64,000 nt of DNA from JANPLN01 sp043757265 (GCA_043757265.1 JAYUQP010000067.1:1-64000); one strand, 5' to 3'. Positions 17,470 through 26,450 are shown, counted from the first letter of the stretch. Made by a program: numbers and translations. Notes: generated from the sequence alone by a model not told the origin.

Positions 17470-17501
17470 TCATTCTGCTAATCATTCATTCTGCTTATCA
17501 T
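17461..17501. repeat. 16-bp tandem repeat across the LysR gene start
   Basis: Two perfect copies of a 16-bp unit occupy 17461-17476 and 17477-17492. A third, partial and slightly diverged copy begins at 17493. The unit covers the ATG and upstream leader of the regulator gene, so it is placed to act as an autoregulatory site or to vary the distance between promoter and start. Confidence 0.75.
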
Positions 17502-17589
17502 AAAGCGTTTTTGAATTCATTATATTTATACTCAAAAAAAAACTACTTTGTTTTTGCCGCATGGGGCGGTCAAATTAAGGGAGAACATA

Positions 17590-18111
17590 ATGAAGAGTTT
17601 GGTTTTTTTGAGTTTAATTTTTTCTGTCGCTGCTGGTGCTGAATCTATTGATATTGACGAAATAGAGTTTCCGTTGGGCGATAAAGTGATAATTGTTGGA
17701 GATCAAACGTACACCGTCGACGTAGCCCTTAATCCACAAACTGTGCTGTGTTTAACTGGCGATTATGGAGCTAATTCCTTTAAAATCGCAGTTCCGCAAA
17801 TTGACGATCTGACCTTTCTTGACCACACATCTCCCGGCGCACCCGGGCCGTGCATTAACGCCGGGCTTTGTAAAACCAAAGACAAACCGTGGGGGTCTAC
17901 AACTGACGATCGGTTTTCGATCTTCCACGATCTGCATAAACCCGAAGAAACAGCTAAAATAAGAGTTGTTCGCAAAGAAGTCTTACACCTTTCGGGTGGC
18001 CGCTGTGTGCGCAATTATATGGAACATGTGTCCTCAACAATTCGCGGCGTCGTGTTTCAACACGTAGCGAGCTTGCCCCTTGCCGAGACAAGTATTGAAA
18101 ATTGTAAATAG
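17590..18111 (+). CDS. Exported cysteine-containing protein of unknown function
   Basis: The protein has 173 residues with a signal peptide (MKSLVFLSLIFSVAAGA). The mature domain contains several Cys residues (in TVLCLTG, PGPCINAGLC, GGRCVRN and the C-terminal NCK), suitable for disulfides in the periplasm. I do not recognise a family. The ATG is preceded by AAGGGAGAAC, a strong ribosome binding site; an upstream in-frame TTG at 17548 is not needed. It diverges from the LysR gene and is followed by a strong terminator. Confidence 0.7.
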   Translation: MKSLVFLSLIFSVAAGAESIDIDEIEFPLGDKVIIVGDQTYTVDVALNPQTVLCLTGDYGANSFKIAVPQIDDLTFLDHTSPGAPGPCINAGLCKTKDKPWGSTTDDRFSIFHDLHKPEETAKIRVVRKEVLHLSGGRCVRNYMEHVSSTIRGVVFQHVASLPLAETSIENCK

Positions 18112-18123
18112 ATAAAATTATCA

Positions 18124-18144
18124 AGCGGCTCGATGTGAGCCGCT
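18124..18144 (+). repeat. 8-bp-stem hairpin after the gene
   Basis: AGCGGCTC (18124-18131) pairs perfectly with 18137-18144 around a five-base loop. No T tract follows, so it is more likely an mRNA 3'-end stabiliser than a terminator. Confidence 0.5.
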
Positions 18145-18170
18145 CAGAATAAGCGACAACGCTTGACAGA

Positions 18171-18208
18171 AATAAGAAGGGAAGTTTTAAACTTTCCTTC
18201 TTATTTTT
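18171..18208 (+). terminator. Rho-independent terminator
   Basis: A 16-bp stem with one G-T pair (18171-18186 with 18190-18205) and a three-base loop is followed by TTTTT. It ends transcription from the exported-protein gene and may also work for the convergent C25 gene. Confidence 0.85.
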
Positions 18209-18402
18209 GTGCAGATCTCAACCAAGCAGTATGGCCTGGTGGTAAGGACGCCTTCAGCGCTTCTTCACGAGCAGATCTCGTTCAGGTCACCGCATGTCTT
18301 CAATTACGTTTATGTGCGCCGTACCTTTTACGGCGTAGTTTTTACGGCGTAGCGCTTACGCCGTACCTTTTTAAACAGTACCTTTCGCGCGGCACCGTTT
18401 TC
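18209..18402. other. Intergenic region with GTACCTTTT and ACGGCGTA repeats
   Basis: A nine-bp stem (TACGGCGTA at 18343-18351 with its complement at 18357-18365) around a five-base loop is followed by CCTTTTT, so it can act as a second plus-strand terminator. GTACCTTT-like boxes recur at 18321, 18363 and 18378, and ACGGCGTAG is repeated at 18330 and 18344. The same GTACCTTTT core appears in the inverted repeat at 53363-53441. Confidence 0.55.
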
Positions 18403-19935
18403 TTACTCTTGGATAAGCAGCGCTGGATCGCCCTGCAGTTGATACCACTCGAAGTTATCGACGATATCACTCTGACTGTCCCAGTTTGCTGCTAAATACA
18501 TTTGCCCCGCGAACAAGGCCTCACCGAGATGTTTAAACTTTTTATCAGCGTGCTCAAAAGCTATTCCGCGTGCCATAACAGCTGGCGGATGCCATGAAAT
18601 GTTCACGGTTCCACCGTAGTAAGCCACTGCACCATGCGCATCGTTGTTTGTTTGATCTGTGAATGCCGACCCCAAATATCCCGGAAGGAGTCGTCCATTG
18701 GCGCAGGCCACATCGATGATTATGGGTTTAATTTGCGTCGCATTTTTTAAATTGGCGATGTCTTCTACATAGTACTCTTGGCGCAGACTTGGCCACGACG
18801 TTCCCGAACCGTGCCCCATGTAAAACAGCCACGCAGCGCCTGAGCTTAAGCTTTTGTTGAGCTCAGTCGGATTTGATTTCTGATCGCCCTGATAAAAGTG
18901 CGTGCTTACGTAGCCAAATGTTGAAGCAAGTTTTTCCTCAATGGAACGTACATATTCATCATCTGATGGGCCACTGCCTTCATCCGAGGCGATGCCGATC
19001 ACGTGTGATACGCCTTTGGAGTTTTTTGTGCCCGATTTTTCAAACTCCACAGATTTTGCTAAGTTTTGGGCGACTTCGTCAGCCGTGGTCGCCACAATTC
19101 GTCCGTAAAAAACGTCGGGAACATAGTCACCGCTTCCGTCCAAAGTAAAATACTTAATGTCAGTCGTCGCCTGACCAGCCGAAGTAGGAACGTTATGCAT
19201 TGGTAAAACCGTTTCATCGCCCACCATCAACACAAAATCAATTCCGTTTTTTGCATAGTTGTCCGAGATGACTTTGGCTACGCCATCCAAAGTGATTTGC
19301 GGAGTTTCCAGAGCTTCGATGATGACATTGTAACCCTGTGCGGTTTTCCATTTTGAAAACTCAACCACGCCGCTCACCAGCCGTGCTGGAACGACAATCA
19401 GATAATCTTGATATTCTGCTCTAGCAACTGCGAATTCAACGGCGTTGTGCTCCACTTGCAAATCCTCAGCGACATAAATGGCGTTTTCGTTGGCATTGTA
19501 TCTCGCAAGTGGAATATCCACGCGTGAAATTGGTTGCCCACGCCACCAACCTAAAGATTGAACTGTGTGGCTTTGAGGTGAAGCATACGCGCGTGCGCTG
19601 TACTGAAACGATTTTTTAACGTCATCGGCACAACGACAGGGCTGTTGCTGCACAGGCATTGGCTTTAGTTTTTCTAGAACAAACGATCGCCGATAGTTGA
19701 TCGACACTTGAATATCTTTCGGCGCCCCGTAGACAAGAAGACTTTTGACCGGCAATTCTGGCTCGCCCACTTTTTTCGAAAGTTCGAAACCTCGCACTTT
19801 GAGCTTCGAAAAGCCCCGAGCTGTCGAAGCATCGCTGCGTTCTACATTGATCGCGTCTTGCGATATCCCCAAATTCAATTTTGCGGCATTGGCTTCAAAC
19901 GAAAACAACAACCCCAACAAGATCCATCTACCCAT
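18403..19935 (-). CDS. Secreted gingipain-like (C25) cysteine peptidase
   Basis: The protein has 510 residues with a signal peptide (MGRWILLGLLFSFEANA). An N-terminal propeptide-like region spans roughly residues 18-165, and the C25 catalytic domain follows. It starts at the typical DYLIVVPARLVSGVVEFSKWK and contains DFVLMVGDETVLP and VFYGRIVA. The catalytic His is in FYMGHGSG and the catalytic Cys in DVACANGR. Gingipain-like peptidases cleave after Arg or Lys outside the cell. It lacks the long C-terminal Ig and sorting domains of the Porphyromonas enzymes and ends right after the WYQLQGDPAL segment. The ATG has GGGGGC upstream. It is a monocistronic gene. Confidence 0.88.
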   Translation of the reverse strand: MGRWILLGLLFSFEANAAKLNLGISQDAINVERSDASTARGFSKLKVRGFELSKKVGEPELPVKSLLVYGAPKDIQVSINYRRSFVLEKLKPMPVQQQPCRCADDVKKSFQYSARAYASPQSHTVQSLGWWRGQPISRVDIPLARYNANENAIYVAEDLQVEHNAVEFAVARAEYQDYLIVVPARLVSGVVEFSKWKTAQGYNVIIEALETPQITLDGVAKVISDNYAKNGIDFVLMVGDETVLPMHNVPTSAGQATTDIKYFTLDGSGDYVPDVFYGRIVATTADEVAQNLAKSVEFEKSGTKNSKGVSHVIGIASDEGSGPSDDEYVRSIEEKLASTFGYVSTHFYQGDQKSNPTELNKSLSSGAAWLFYMGHGSGTSWPSLRQEYYVEDIANLKNATQIKPIIIDVACANGRLLPGYLGSAFTDQTNNDAHGAVAYYGGTVNISWHPPAVMARGIAFEHADKKFKHLGEALFAGQMYLAANWDSQSDIVDNFEWYQLQGDPALLIQE

Positions 19936-20027
19936 TTTATCGCCCCCGGAATAGTTTACGGCACGGGCAGGATCGCTTCATCCATCAGTTGAATCAAGAA
20001 AATTTTACAATCCGAAAGTAAAGCTGC

Positions 20028-20411
20028 TTAACTGTATAGCAGTAGGGCGATTAGGAGCAAATGCGTTAGGTGATGGATCATTTGATCAAAACCTAGTATC
20101 CACCAGAAAATAGATCGATTGATGTCGGTATAACGCCCCAGATAGCGCGGTCCCGAGCGCAAGCGATCCGTAGTAAAATGAAATACAAAATCCACTAAAC
20201 TCAACCACCACATGCTTGGTCTAAAATAAAGGCAAATCGCTAACGTCATCGCCCCATGTACAATACAGTGTAAACCAAGTGGTGCGATGAAGTTCCACCC
20301 TGGGCGAATTTTTTTGAGCATGTAATTGTGCTGGAATATATAGTCTGCCAAAAAGTGTTTTAGTTGATAGACAACGAGCAGAATAAATATCGTTTTAACT
20401 TCGGCGTTCAT
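20028..20411 (-). CDS. DUF3307 membrane protein
   Basis: The protein has 127 residues with four hydrophobic segments. The N-terminal FILLVVYQLKHFLADYIFQ and the later HCIVHGAMT and HLTHLLLI elements match DUF3307 proteins, which carry conserved membrane-embedded His and Asp residues. Function is unknown. The start is the ATG at 20411, whose ATGA overlaps the stop of the upstream gene. The much longer frame upstream (to 20525) only reads through that gene in another phase. Confidence 0.78.
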   Translation of the reverse strand: MNAEVKTIFILLVVYQLKHFLADYIFQHNYMLKKIRPGWNFIAPLGLHCIVHGAMTLAICLYFRPSMWWLSLVDFVFHFTTDRLRSGPRYLGRYTDINRSIFWWILGFDQMIHHLTHLLLIALLLYS

Positions 20412-20815
20412 GGGTGAACCTTCATGTATTCGGGTTCGGCAAGATCGTATTCCTTTTTCTTGAGCGGAAGTATATATGTTTCGTAGTATCGAAGCACTTC
20501 CTGATGATCTTTGGCGAAAGTCCACCGTGTGGAATTTCTATTTTTTTCTAATCGTTCAAGCTTAGAGAGATGCTCGATTTCCTGGGCGTCCATAGTTTTG
20601 TAAACTCGCTTAAAACCATCGCGGCGGCGATTGGCGTCCAACTCGCGGGCGCGCCGAAGTTCTTTTTGTTTGTCTTCATCACGTCGACGCAGTTTTTGCT
20701 GCTGGATTTGCTTTTGTTGCCAGTCTGAGAACGCTTTTTCGCGCTCCTGATAGCTTTGCATCGTGGACGCAAAGGAAAGACCTAATAGATGAATGATCAA
20801 TAGATGCATAAACAT
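20408..20815 (-). CDS. Exported, highly charged coiled-coil protein
   Basis: The protein has 135 residues. It begins with a signal peptide (MHLLIIHLLGLSFAS, preceded by an optional Met-Phe). A very polar helical region follows, rich in Gln, Lys, Arg and Glu (about residues 20-100), which predicts a coiled coil. I do not recognise a family. It is translationally coupled to the DUF3307 gene by an ATGA overlap, so the two may work together at the inner membrane. Starts at 20815 and 20809 are both possible. Confidence 0.6.
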   Translation of the reverse strand: MFMHLLIIHLLGLSFASTMQSYQEREKAFSDWQQKQIQQQKLRRRDEDKQKELRRARELDANRRRDGFKRVYKTMDAQEIEHLSKLERLEKNRNSTRWTFAKDHQEVLRYYETYILPLKKKEYDLAEPEYMKVHP

Positions 20816-20884
20816 ATCAAATTACCATCGGCAGTTTACAAGGAGAGTATAAGAAAAATCAATAAATCTGTTAAACTCTCTTTG

Positions 20885-21069
20885 TGGAAAACTCGCTCGA
20901 CCTTTTAGACTCGCTCGCTTTAGGTCTCACTCTACCAAAGTCGCTCTTTCCTAGATCTCCTTTTATCATGCTCGCTTTATTTAGTTAGAACTCGATCTTC
21001 CAGGCTTGCCCTGTTTAAATCTCGCTCTTTTTTGAGCTTGATCAACAATACTCAATCTTGGAATAGAGC
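20885..21069. repeat. Degenerate tandem array of about 16-bp units
   Basis: About eleven imperfect units of 14-18 bp follow each other, built on a core like AG-n-CTCGCTCTTT. Examples begin at 20890, 20909, 20951 and 21020. They fill the whole gap between the charged-protein gene and the sohB-like gene and stop just before that gene's promoter. Units are too diverged and too short for a CRISPR, and no spacers are present. Confidence 0.65.
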
Positions 21070-21098
21070 TCGACAAAACTCCAGTTTTTGCTTATAAA
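21070..21098 (+). promoter_or_regulatory. Sigma-70-type promoter, leaderless arrangement
   Basis: TCGACA (21070-21075), a 17-base spacer and TATAAA (21093-21098) form a near-consensus promoter. The ATG at 21106 lies seven bases after the -10 box and has no ribosome binding site, so the message probably starts at or next to the start codon. Confidence 0.6.
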
Positions 21099-21105
21099 AT
21101 CTGGT

Positions 21106-22107
21106 ATGGAATGGATCAATCATCTTTTGCCCTGGGGCCTCGACGTTTTTGGATTCTTTATAAAAGCAGCCATTATTATTTTGGGACTGTTGCTTATTAT
21201 TTCCTTTGCGATCAAAGAGAAATCGGACGACAAAATATCTGTAAAAGATTTGAACAAGCGCTTCAAGCGATACAAAAACGCGTTGCTTGAGAATTTTCTC
21301 GATAAAAAAGCGTTCAAAAAAGAACTTAAGACGCAGAGCAAAGATGAGAAGACCCCGCTGCTTCGTCCCCGAAGTTTTTATATCCATTTCGATGGCGATA
21401 TTCGCGCTTCGGCGGTTGTTCAATTGCGTGAGGTGGTCACTGCCATTTTAACAGTCGCTACCAATAAAGACGAAGTTATTCTCGATCTTGAAAGTCCGGG
21501 AGGCATGGTGCACGGCTACGGACTTGCAGCCAGCCAGCTGCAACGGATTAAAGATGCAGGAGTGCCACTGACCATTTGTGTCGATAAAGTAGCAGCAAGC
21601 GGCGGCTACATGATGGCCTGCCTGGCTGACAAAATTATCGCGGCTCCGTTTGCGATCATTGGCTCCGTGGGTGTCGTTGCTAGCGTGCCAAATTTTAATA
21701 AAATTTTGAAAAAAAACGATGTTGATTATTATCAAATAACCTCTGGAAAGTTCAAGCGGACCCTGACATTGATGGGCGAAGTGACCAACGAGGGTTTGGA
21801 AAAATTTAAAGAAGATATTGAAGAAACCCACGAGCTCTTTAAGGCACATATCAAAACTTTTCGCCCTAAGGTGGACATCGAACGCATCGCGACTGGCGAG
21901 CATTGGTACGGACAAACAGCGTTACAATTAAATCTCGTTGATGCTCTGGGCACGTCCGACGACTATCTCTTTAAGCAAAGTGCTCATCGCGATATCAAAG
22001 AAATTTCGTTTACAGTGAAGAAGTCATTCAAGGATAAACTTACTGATGGACTTGTCTCCGTCATCGACAAAGTTTCTAACAGTGTACTGGATAAGCTTCG
22101 CGGTTGA
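21106..22107 (+). CDS. sohB: SohB-type inner-membrane S49 serine protease
   Basis: The protein has 333 residues. An N-terminal membrane anchor (about residues 10-36) and a charged linker with many Lys residues are followed by a peptidase S49 domain. Ser165 in KVAASGGYM is the nucleophile, and Lys217 in SGKFKRTLT is the probable general base of the dyad. The GSVGVVASVPNF motif is also typical. SohB is a periplasm-facing peptidase related to the signal-peptide peptidase SppA; substrates are poorly known. The start at 21106 fits the promoter 21070-21098; an upstream TTG at 21088 would lie inside that promoter. Confidence 0.88.
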   Translation: MEWINHLLPWGLDVFGFFIKAAIIILGLLLIISFAIKEKSDDKISVKDLNKRFKRYKNALLENFLDKKAFKKELKTQSKDEKTPLLRPRSFYIHFDGDIRASAVVQLREVVTAILTVATNKDEVILDLESPGGMVHGYGLAASQLQRIKDAGVPLTICVDKVAASGGYMMACLADKIIAAPFAIIGSVGVVASVPNFNKILKKNDVDYYQITSGKFKRTLTLMGEVTNEGLEKFKEDIEETHELFKAHIKTFRPKVDIERIATGEHWYGQTALQLNLVDALGTSDDYLFKQSAHRDIKEISFTVKKSFKDKLTDGLVSVIDKVSNSVLDKLRG

Positions 22108-22361
22108 CTGCGATAGGACGCCAGAATAACAACCCTACAATGTCGCATAGTACCTTCCGTCCATCATCCTGCATGCTATACGTCATCCGAGCAATGCGTA
22201 GGCTCTCACCCAACCTCAACACTCTTCTCACCTAAAAAAAGCCGCCGTCATCCTTATCTTAAGCGAAAGCCGAGACCAGTCTATCAAATACAAAATCTCC
22301 GTATCGCCAGAACCAAAGATGACGGAGACAAACGGCTTATCTTGTAAAGATTAAGCAGCGA
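22108..22361. other. Intergenic region between convergent genes
   Basis: An imperfect long inverted repeat joins 22247-22261 (AAGCCGCCGTCATCC type) with 22316-22340 (GATGACGGAGACAAACGGCTT type). It could act as a bidirectional terminator for the convergent sohB-like and response-regulator genes. No gene is visible. Confidence 0.4.
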
Positions 22362-22817
22362 CTATGAAAAAACAGCAAGCTCTCGCTTGTTTATTTTCTC
22401 TGCGATTTCGAAAAAACTGAATTTTGGATCTAATTTGTCTAGATCGCTCCCCGACATTAAAACGACTGGCGTTTTTTGCGTTGGTGAGCGCATCATCTGA
22501 GACGTCGTATCATAGTCGATGAAACGATCAGCTTCCCTGATGACAACATTGCCGTTGAGACCCGGCATATTTTGATCCATATAGATTTTATCAAAACTTT
22601 GGTCGGTTAACGAAATCACGGCCTCATAGGGATCAGAAATTTTAATACATTTAATTTGTGGCTCCTGTTGAACTAACTTGTGCATTAAAAGATCGGCAAA
22701 ATCTAAATCGTCATCCACAATCAAAACCTTCTTCAATCGTTGACGATTTTTTTCGACATGCTTTTTAGTTTCCTTGCCAATTGATAACTGCGCTACGTTT
22801 TTTACAGGTTCCATCAT
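22362..22817 (-). CDS. Single-domain response regulator
   Basis: The protein has 151 residues. After a basic N-terminal extension (residues 1-30) comes one receiver domain. It has the acidic pocket in VLIVDDDLDFADLL, the phosphoacceptor Asp in KIYMDQNMPGLNG, and the switch Ser in VVLMSGSD. No DNA-binding or catalytic output domain follows, so it acts by protein contact or as a phosphate sink; no histidine kinase is nearby. I chose the ATG at 22817 because AAGGAG lies just upstream; a longer frame to 22874 has no such signal. Confidence 0.85.
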   Translation of the reverse strand: MMEPVKNVAQLSIGKETKKHVEKNRQRLKKVLIVDDDLDFADLLMHKLVQQEPQIKCIKISDPYEAVISLTDQSFDKIYMDQNMPGLNGNVVIREADRFIDYDTTSQMMRSPTQKTPVVLMSGSDLDKLDPKFSFFEIAEKINKRELAVFS

Positions 22818-23044
22818 GTTCTCCTTGCGGTAAATGGTCTGATTAAGGTAGGGGCAACCGGTGTACCGACACAAGCCTGGATTGGTTTGAATCTCAAATC
22901 AAAGGTAAAAAAATGCAGGGGAATTTTGGACGTCTAGGATAAAAAAAGAACACGTCTCAAAATGAAATAGATTTCAATAAAACAAATTATTAGAGTGGAG
23001 GCGCTATTTAATGAAAAAAGACATTCTTCCAGGAATGAAAATGC
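22818..23044. other. Intergenic region with a possible 13-codon mini-ORF
   Basis: A plus-strand mini-ORF at 23011-23052 (MKKDILPGMKMLT) has GGAGG nine bases upstream but overlaps the 3' end of the convergent FkbM gene. It is probably chance. Otherwise the gap shows no terminator or repeat. Confidence 0.25.
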
Positions 23045-23899
23045 TTACATAAACTTAAGACATTTCCAGCCGGGCTCGGTCAAAATTTTCCGCATTTCAG
23101 TTTCATCACGACACGCGATGTAGTTTGGCGGTTCCCATAAAGGCAATTTCTCACCTTCGTCAACATTCAATACTTGCACACCACGAAATCCCTTATAGAG
23201 ACGGAACACTTTAAACTCTTTGCTCCGCAAAAACTTGATCACTGGCGATTTTGAATGCAGAAAGTCTTCGAACACGATGTGTTCTGTCACTGAAAGTACC
23301 TTTTCAGCTCCTCTAAATACTTCAAGTTCATGCCCTTCAACGTCGATCTTTATCAGTTGGATCTTTTTATCTCGAACAACTCCGTCCAAGGTTCGCACGG
23401 GAACTTGCACAATCTTCGAATTCTCGATTTTCTCTAAACTCGCCGTGCCTTCATTTTTCGCAAAGTCCATTGGTATAAAAAGATCCATCTGCCCGTCTTG
23501 CGAGGAAAGTGCCACAGGATGCAGAACACACTGTTCACGCTTACGAAGATGCTGTTGCCATTTTTTCTGTAATCCAGGGTGAGGCTCAAAACAATGGACC
23601 ATTCCGTAGGAGCCCACTCGGTATCCTAAGAGCAGACTAAAGTAACCAATGTTAGCCCCGACATCAATCACCCTGTCTCCGGTTTTTGTTAGTCGCCAAA
23701 TTGTTTCGGTGAGAGCCAGATCGTACAGCCCAAAGTCTACCAGTGCGCGACCGATGGTCTCTCCAGAGTCGACTGAAAACTTTTGTCCAAGAATTTCAAC
23801 AGTTGAAATTTTACTGGGCTTAGGTCGAACACAGGACCAAATCTTTTTTGCAAGTTTCGCAGGTCGATAAAAATATTCAGGTTTATTAAGAATTCTCAT
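23045..23899 (-). CDS. FkbM-family methyltransferase (first of two)
   Basis: The protein has 284 residues. A class I SAM-binding fold shows DRVIDVGANIGYFSLLLG (motif I), VHCFEPHPGL and the FkbM signature LIKIDVEGHELEVFRGAEK. FkbM proteins O-methylate sugars or polyketides, and in polysaccharide loci they usually modify a sugar hydroxyl. It marks the left edge of the surface-polysaccharide locus and diverges from the tyrosine-kinase gene. The ATG at 23899 has no clear ribosome binding site. Confidence 0.85.
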   Translation of the reverse strand: MRILNKPEYFYRPAKLAKKIWSCVRPKPSKISTVEILGQKFSVDSGETIGRALVDFGLYDLALTETIWRLTKTGDRVIDVGANIGYFSLLLGYRVGSYGMVHCFEPHPGLQKKWQQHLRKREQCVLHPVALSSQDGQMDLFIPMDFAKNEGTASLEKIENSKIVQVPVRTLDGVVRDKKIQLIKIDVEGHELEVFRGAEKVLSVTEHIVFEDFLHSKSPVIKFLRSKEFKVFRLYKGFRGVQVLNVDEGEKLPLWEPPNYIACRDETEMRKILTEPGWKCLKFM

Positions 23900-24067
23900 T
23901 TAAATACCGATGCTAAAATATATGTTTATGGTTACACAATTTATAACATCCTTCTCATTTTCCGTGCAAGCCTTTGTGGGCACATCGGCGATGTTCAGTA
24001 CCGGCCTATGGGATTGGTTATTTAATCTTCTGATGAAAATCAAGGAATGAAGATATAGGATTAAGTT

Positions 24068-26449
24068 ATGGAAAACACACAAGATCAAAAAAGAAAATCC
24101 GCCAATCCCAGCCGTATTCAGGAATTTTCTGAAAAACGTGCACTTTTTGTGGCTTCAATCGAAGTGCTGAAGGCAAAAAAAGGATTTATTTTACTCACTT
24201 TTTTTCTGGCAACCGGCGGAACACTGTTGGGTCATTTTTTTCAGACCACCACATACACTGCATCGTCTTCGCTTTTTGTTCAAAATTTAGAAGAGCCCAC
24301 CGCCGCCGAGTATCTCTTGAACCACCAGGTTGGGCGATCGAATAAGGGGGAGCGAGTTGAAACGTACATGCGTTATTTGAGCTCCGACTCATTTTTCTTG
24401 TCGGTCGCGCAAAAGTTAAAATATCATGAAGATTTTAAAAAATTAAATCTAACTCCTCTCTCCAGCGCATCCCCTTTTAGTCTGCAGTATTGGACTGCCA
24501 AACTCGCGAAAACCGCTAAACCTAACGATGCGCCGATTGATAACAGCAAAATGAACTCGGAAGAAATCGTTTCGTTAATTCGTTCGATGATTAGCTACGA
24601 TACAGACTACAGCCATTTTGTTTTTGTTCGAGTTAAAACTTTGGATCCTGCAACCGCCCATATCGTTGCAAACATTGCAGCTGAAGAGTTTGTGGGTATC
24701 ACTAACGAACGTGGGATCCAAGAAATTGAGCAAATTCGCACTTTCGTCGAAAATAAAATTACCGAAACCCAAGATCGGTTACGCGCCACAGAAGTTGAAC
24801 TTATTGAATTCAGGAAAAAAAACAGCCTTATTTCCACGGATAGCAGTTCAAGCTTCGTCGCTGAACGATACTCGCGGATTTCATCGGAGCTTGAGACTGC
24901 TCGTTTGCAATTTGAAGAAAACCAAAAAATGATTGTTTTCTTCGAAAATGGGCAAAAAAGCCGCTTAGACTCTGGCGCCAAAGAAAGCTTGCCATCGTAT
25001 GGCGTAAAAGAAACCACGATCGTACTTCAAAGAAAACTTGAGCTTTTGAAACGCGAAAAAGCGATGATCAATGCACAAGAGGATAAAAATCAAGCCGCTC
25101 GTTTGCAAGAAATCGACAAAGAGATTGCCCGAACCTATCAAGCTTTCAAAGTGTACTCGAACAAAATCGGCCAAGACAATCTTTTCATCTACATGAATCC
25201 GCAAAAGCTCCAACAGAAGATTAACGAGTTAAAAGAAGAAAATGAGTTGCTCAAAACCAAGATCTCTACGGTCGGTAAGGCCTCTGAAGAAGTAAAAGGG
25301 CAGATCGAAAAAATCCCTCTTCTAGCACAAAAATTGCTCCTATTAGAAAACAGTATAAAATTGGATTCGGAGAACTACACGAATCTAAAAAATAAACTGA
25401 CAGAGCTTGATATTCAACGCATTTCACAAAAGAAAGAAGTTCGCATTGATCAGGTGGCACAAATTCCTGCCGCTAACTCAAAAGGCAATATCTATCTCAA
25501 ATTAATCTTTTCGGCTTTGATTTCTCTTTTTCTAGGTATTTGCATTATTATCGGGATTGAAGCTCTTGATCCAACTATTAAACACCGATCAGATCTAAGT
25601 GATTGCAGTTTGGAATTCATTGGCGAAATTCCACTGATTCAATCCTTCATCGAGAAGGTTGCAAAAAAAGATTTTGCGCATCCGAACAAACTTGTGTGCG
25701 TAAAAGTACCCGAGTCCATCGAATCCATGGCTTTTAAATACATTCGGGCACGGCTTGAGTCTTACCGATACAAGTACAAAAAAAATCACATGATTATCAG
25801 TATAACGAGCAGTTCGGTCAGCGAAGGCAAATCTTTTATTTCAGCCAATACCGCTGTTTGCCTTTCCCAGCTCAAGCGAAAAACTTTGTTGATTGACGCG
25901 GATCTTCGCAGACCTTCGCAGAATGGTTACTTTAATGTCAACCCACAGTATGGCCTTGTTGACTTACTAAATACTGCGAAAACACTGGATGATGTAATTG
26001 TACGGAATCTACATTCGAATCTTGATTATTTACCAGCCGGTTTCTGCACGGCCAACTCCACTGAACTGTTGAGCGCCGAAAAATTCAAAGCTCTTTTAAA
26101 TTATCTGAAGACCGAATATGATTATATCGTTATAGATTGCCCGCCGGTTTTTGCCGCGGTAGATGCTGCCATCATGAGCAGTTACAGTGATATTCCTATA
26201 TTAATTGCGAACTTCCGCGAGACCAAGAAAATTCACTTGAACGATGCCTACAATCACTTGCTACAAGTTTCCTACAAACGAGTGTTTGGAATCATTAATA
26301 AGGCGATTGTCAGCACGTCTCGGTTCCATTACTATGGGTATCACAACTACTCAAAGGCAGAAACTAACTTGGCGCCGATTGTTGAGACAAATTCTGACCC
26401 CAAGGATATCACTTCGTTCTTAGAGAAAATAAAACGAAAGACCAGCTAA
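24068..26449 (+). CDS. Wzc-like polysaccharide co-polymerase and tyrosine autokinase
   Basis: The protein has 793 residues. An N-terminal Wzz domain has a first transmembrane helix at about residues 38-58. A long periplasmic coiled coil (about 220-440) and a second helix near 475-500 follow. The C-terminal BY-kinase domain has a Walker A region (SSSVSEGKS), Walker A' (TLLIDADLRRPS) and Walker B (YIVIDCPP). The tail ends with a tyrosine cluster (FHYYGYHNYS), the usual autophosphorylation site. It controls chain length and export of the polysaccharide at the inner membrane. The Walker A has Val-Ser where GEGKS-type loops usually have Gly. The next gene starts one base after its stop codon. Confidence 0.92.
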   Translation: MENTQDQKRKSANPSRIQEFSEKRALFVASIEVLKAKKGFILLTFFLATGGTLLGHFFQTTTYTASSSLFVQNLEEPTAAEYLLNHQVGRSNKGERVETYMRYLSSDSFFLSVAQKLKYHEDFKKLNLTPLSSASPFSLQYWTAKLAKTAKPNDAPIDNSKMNSEEIVSLIRSMISYDTDYSHFVFVRVKTLDPATAHIVANIAAEEFVGITNERGIQEIEQIRTFVENKITETQDRLRATEVELIEFRKKNSLISTDSSSSFVAERYSRISSELETARLQFEENQKMIVFFENGQKSRLDSGAKESLPSYGVKETTIVLQRKLELLKREKAMINAQEDKNQAARLQEIDKEIARTYQAFKVYSNKIGQDNLFIYMNPQKLQQKINELKEENELLKTKISTVGKASEEVKGQIEKIPLLAQKLLLLENSIKLDSENYTNLKNKLTELDIQRISQKKEVRIDQVAQIPAANSKGNIYLKLIFSALISLFLGICIIIGIEALDPTIKHRSDLSDCSLEFIGEIPLIQSFIEKVAKKDFAHPNKLVCVKVPESIESMAFKYIRARLESYRYKYKKNHMIISITSSSVSEGKSFISANTAVCLSQLKRKTLLIDADLRRPSQNGYFNVNPQYGLVDLLNTAKTLDDVIVRNLHSNLDYLPAGFCTANSTELLSAEKFKALLNYLKTEYDYIVIDCPPVFAAVDAAIMSSYSDIPILIANFRETKKIHLNDAYNHLLQVSYKRVFGIINKAIVSTSRFHYYGYHNYSKAETNLAPIVETNSDPKDITSFLEKIKRKTS

Positions 26450-26450
26450 T

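Noticed and set aside
20412..20525. N-terminal extension of the DUF3307 protein
   Set aside because: The extension lies wholly inside the upstream gene in another phase; the ATGA overlap at 20408-20411 gives a better start.
20885..21069. CRISPR array
   Set aside because: Repeat units are only 14-18 bp, highly diverged, with no unique spacers and no cas genes nearby.
23011..23052. 13-codon plus-strand mini-ORF with GGAGG upstream
   Set aside because: It overlaps the end of the convergent FkbM gene, the spacing is long and nothing supports expression.
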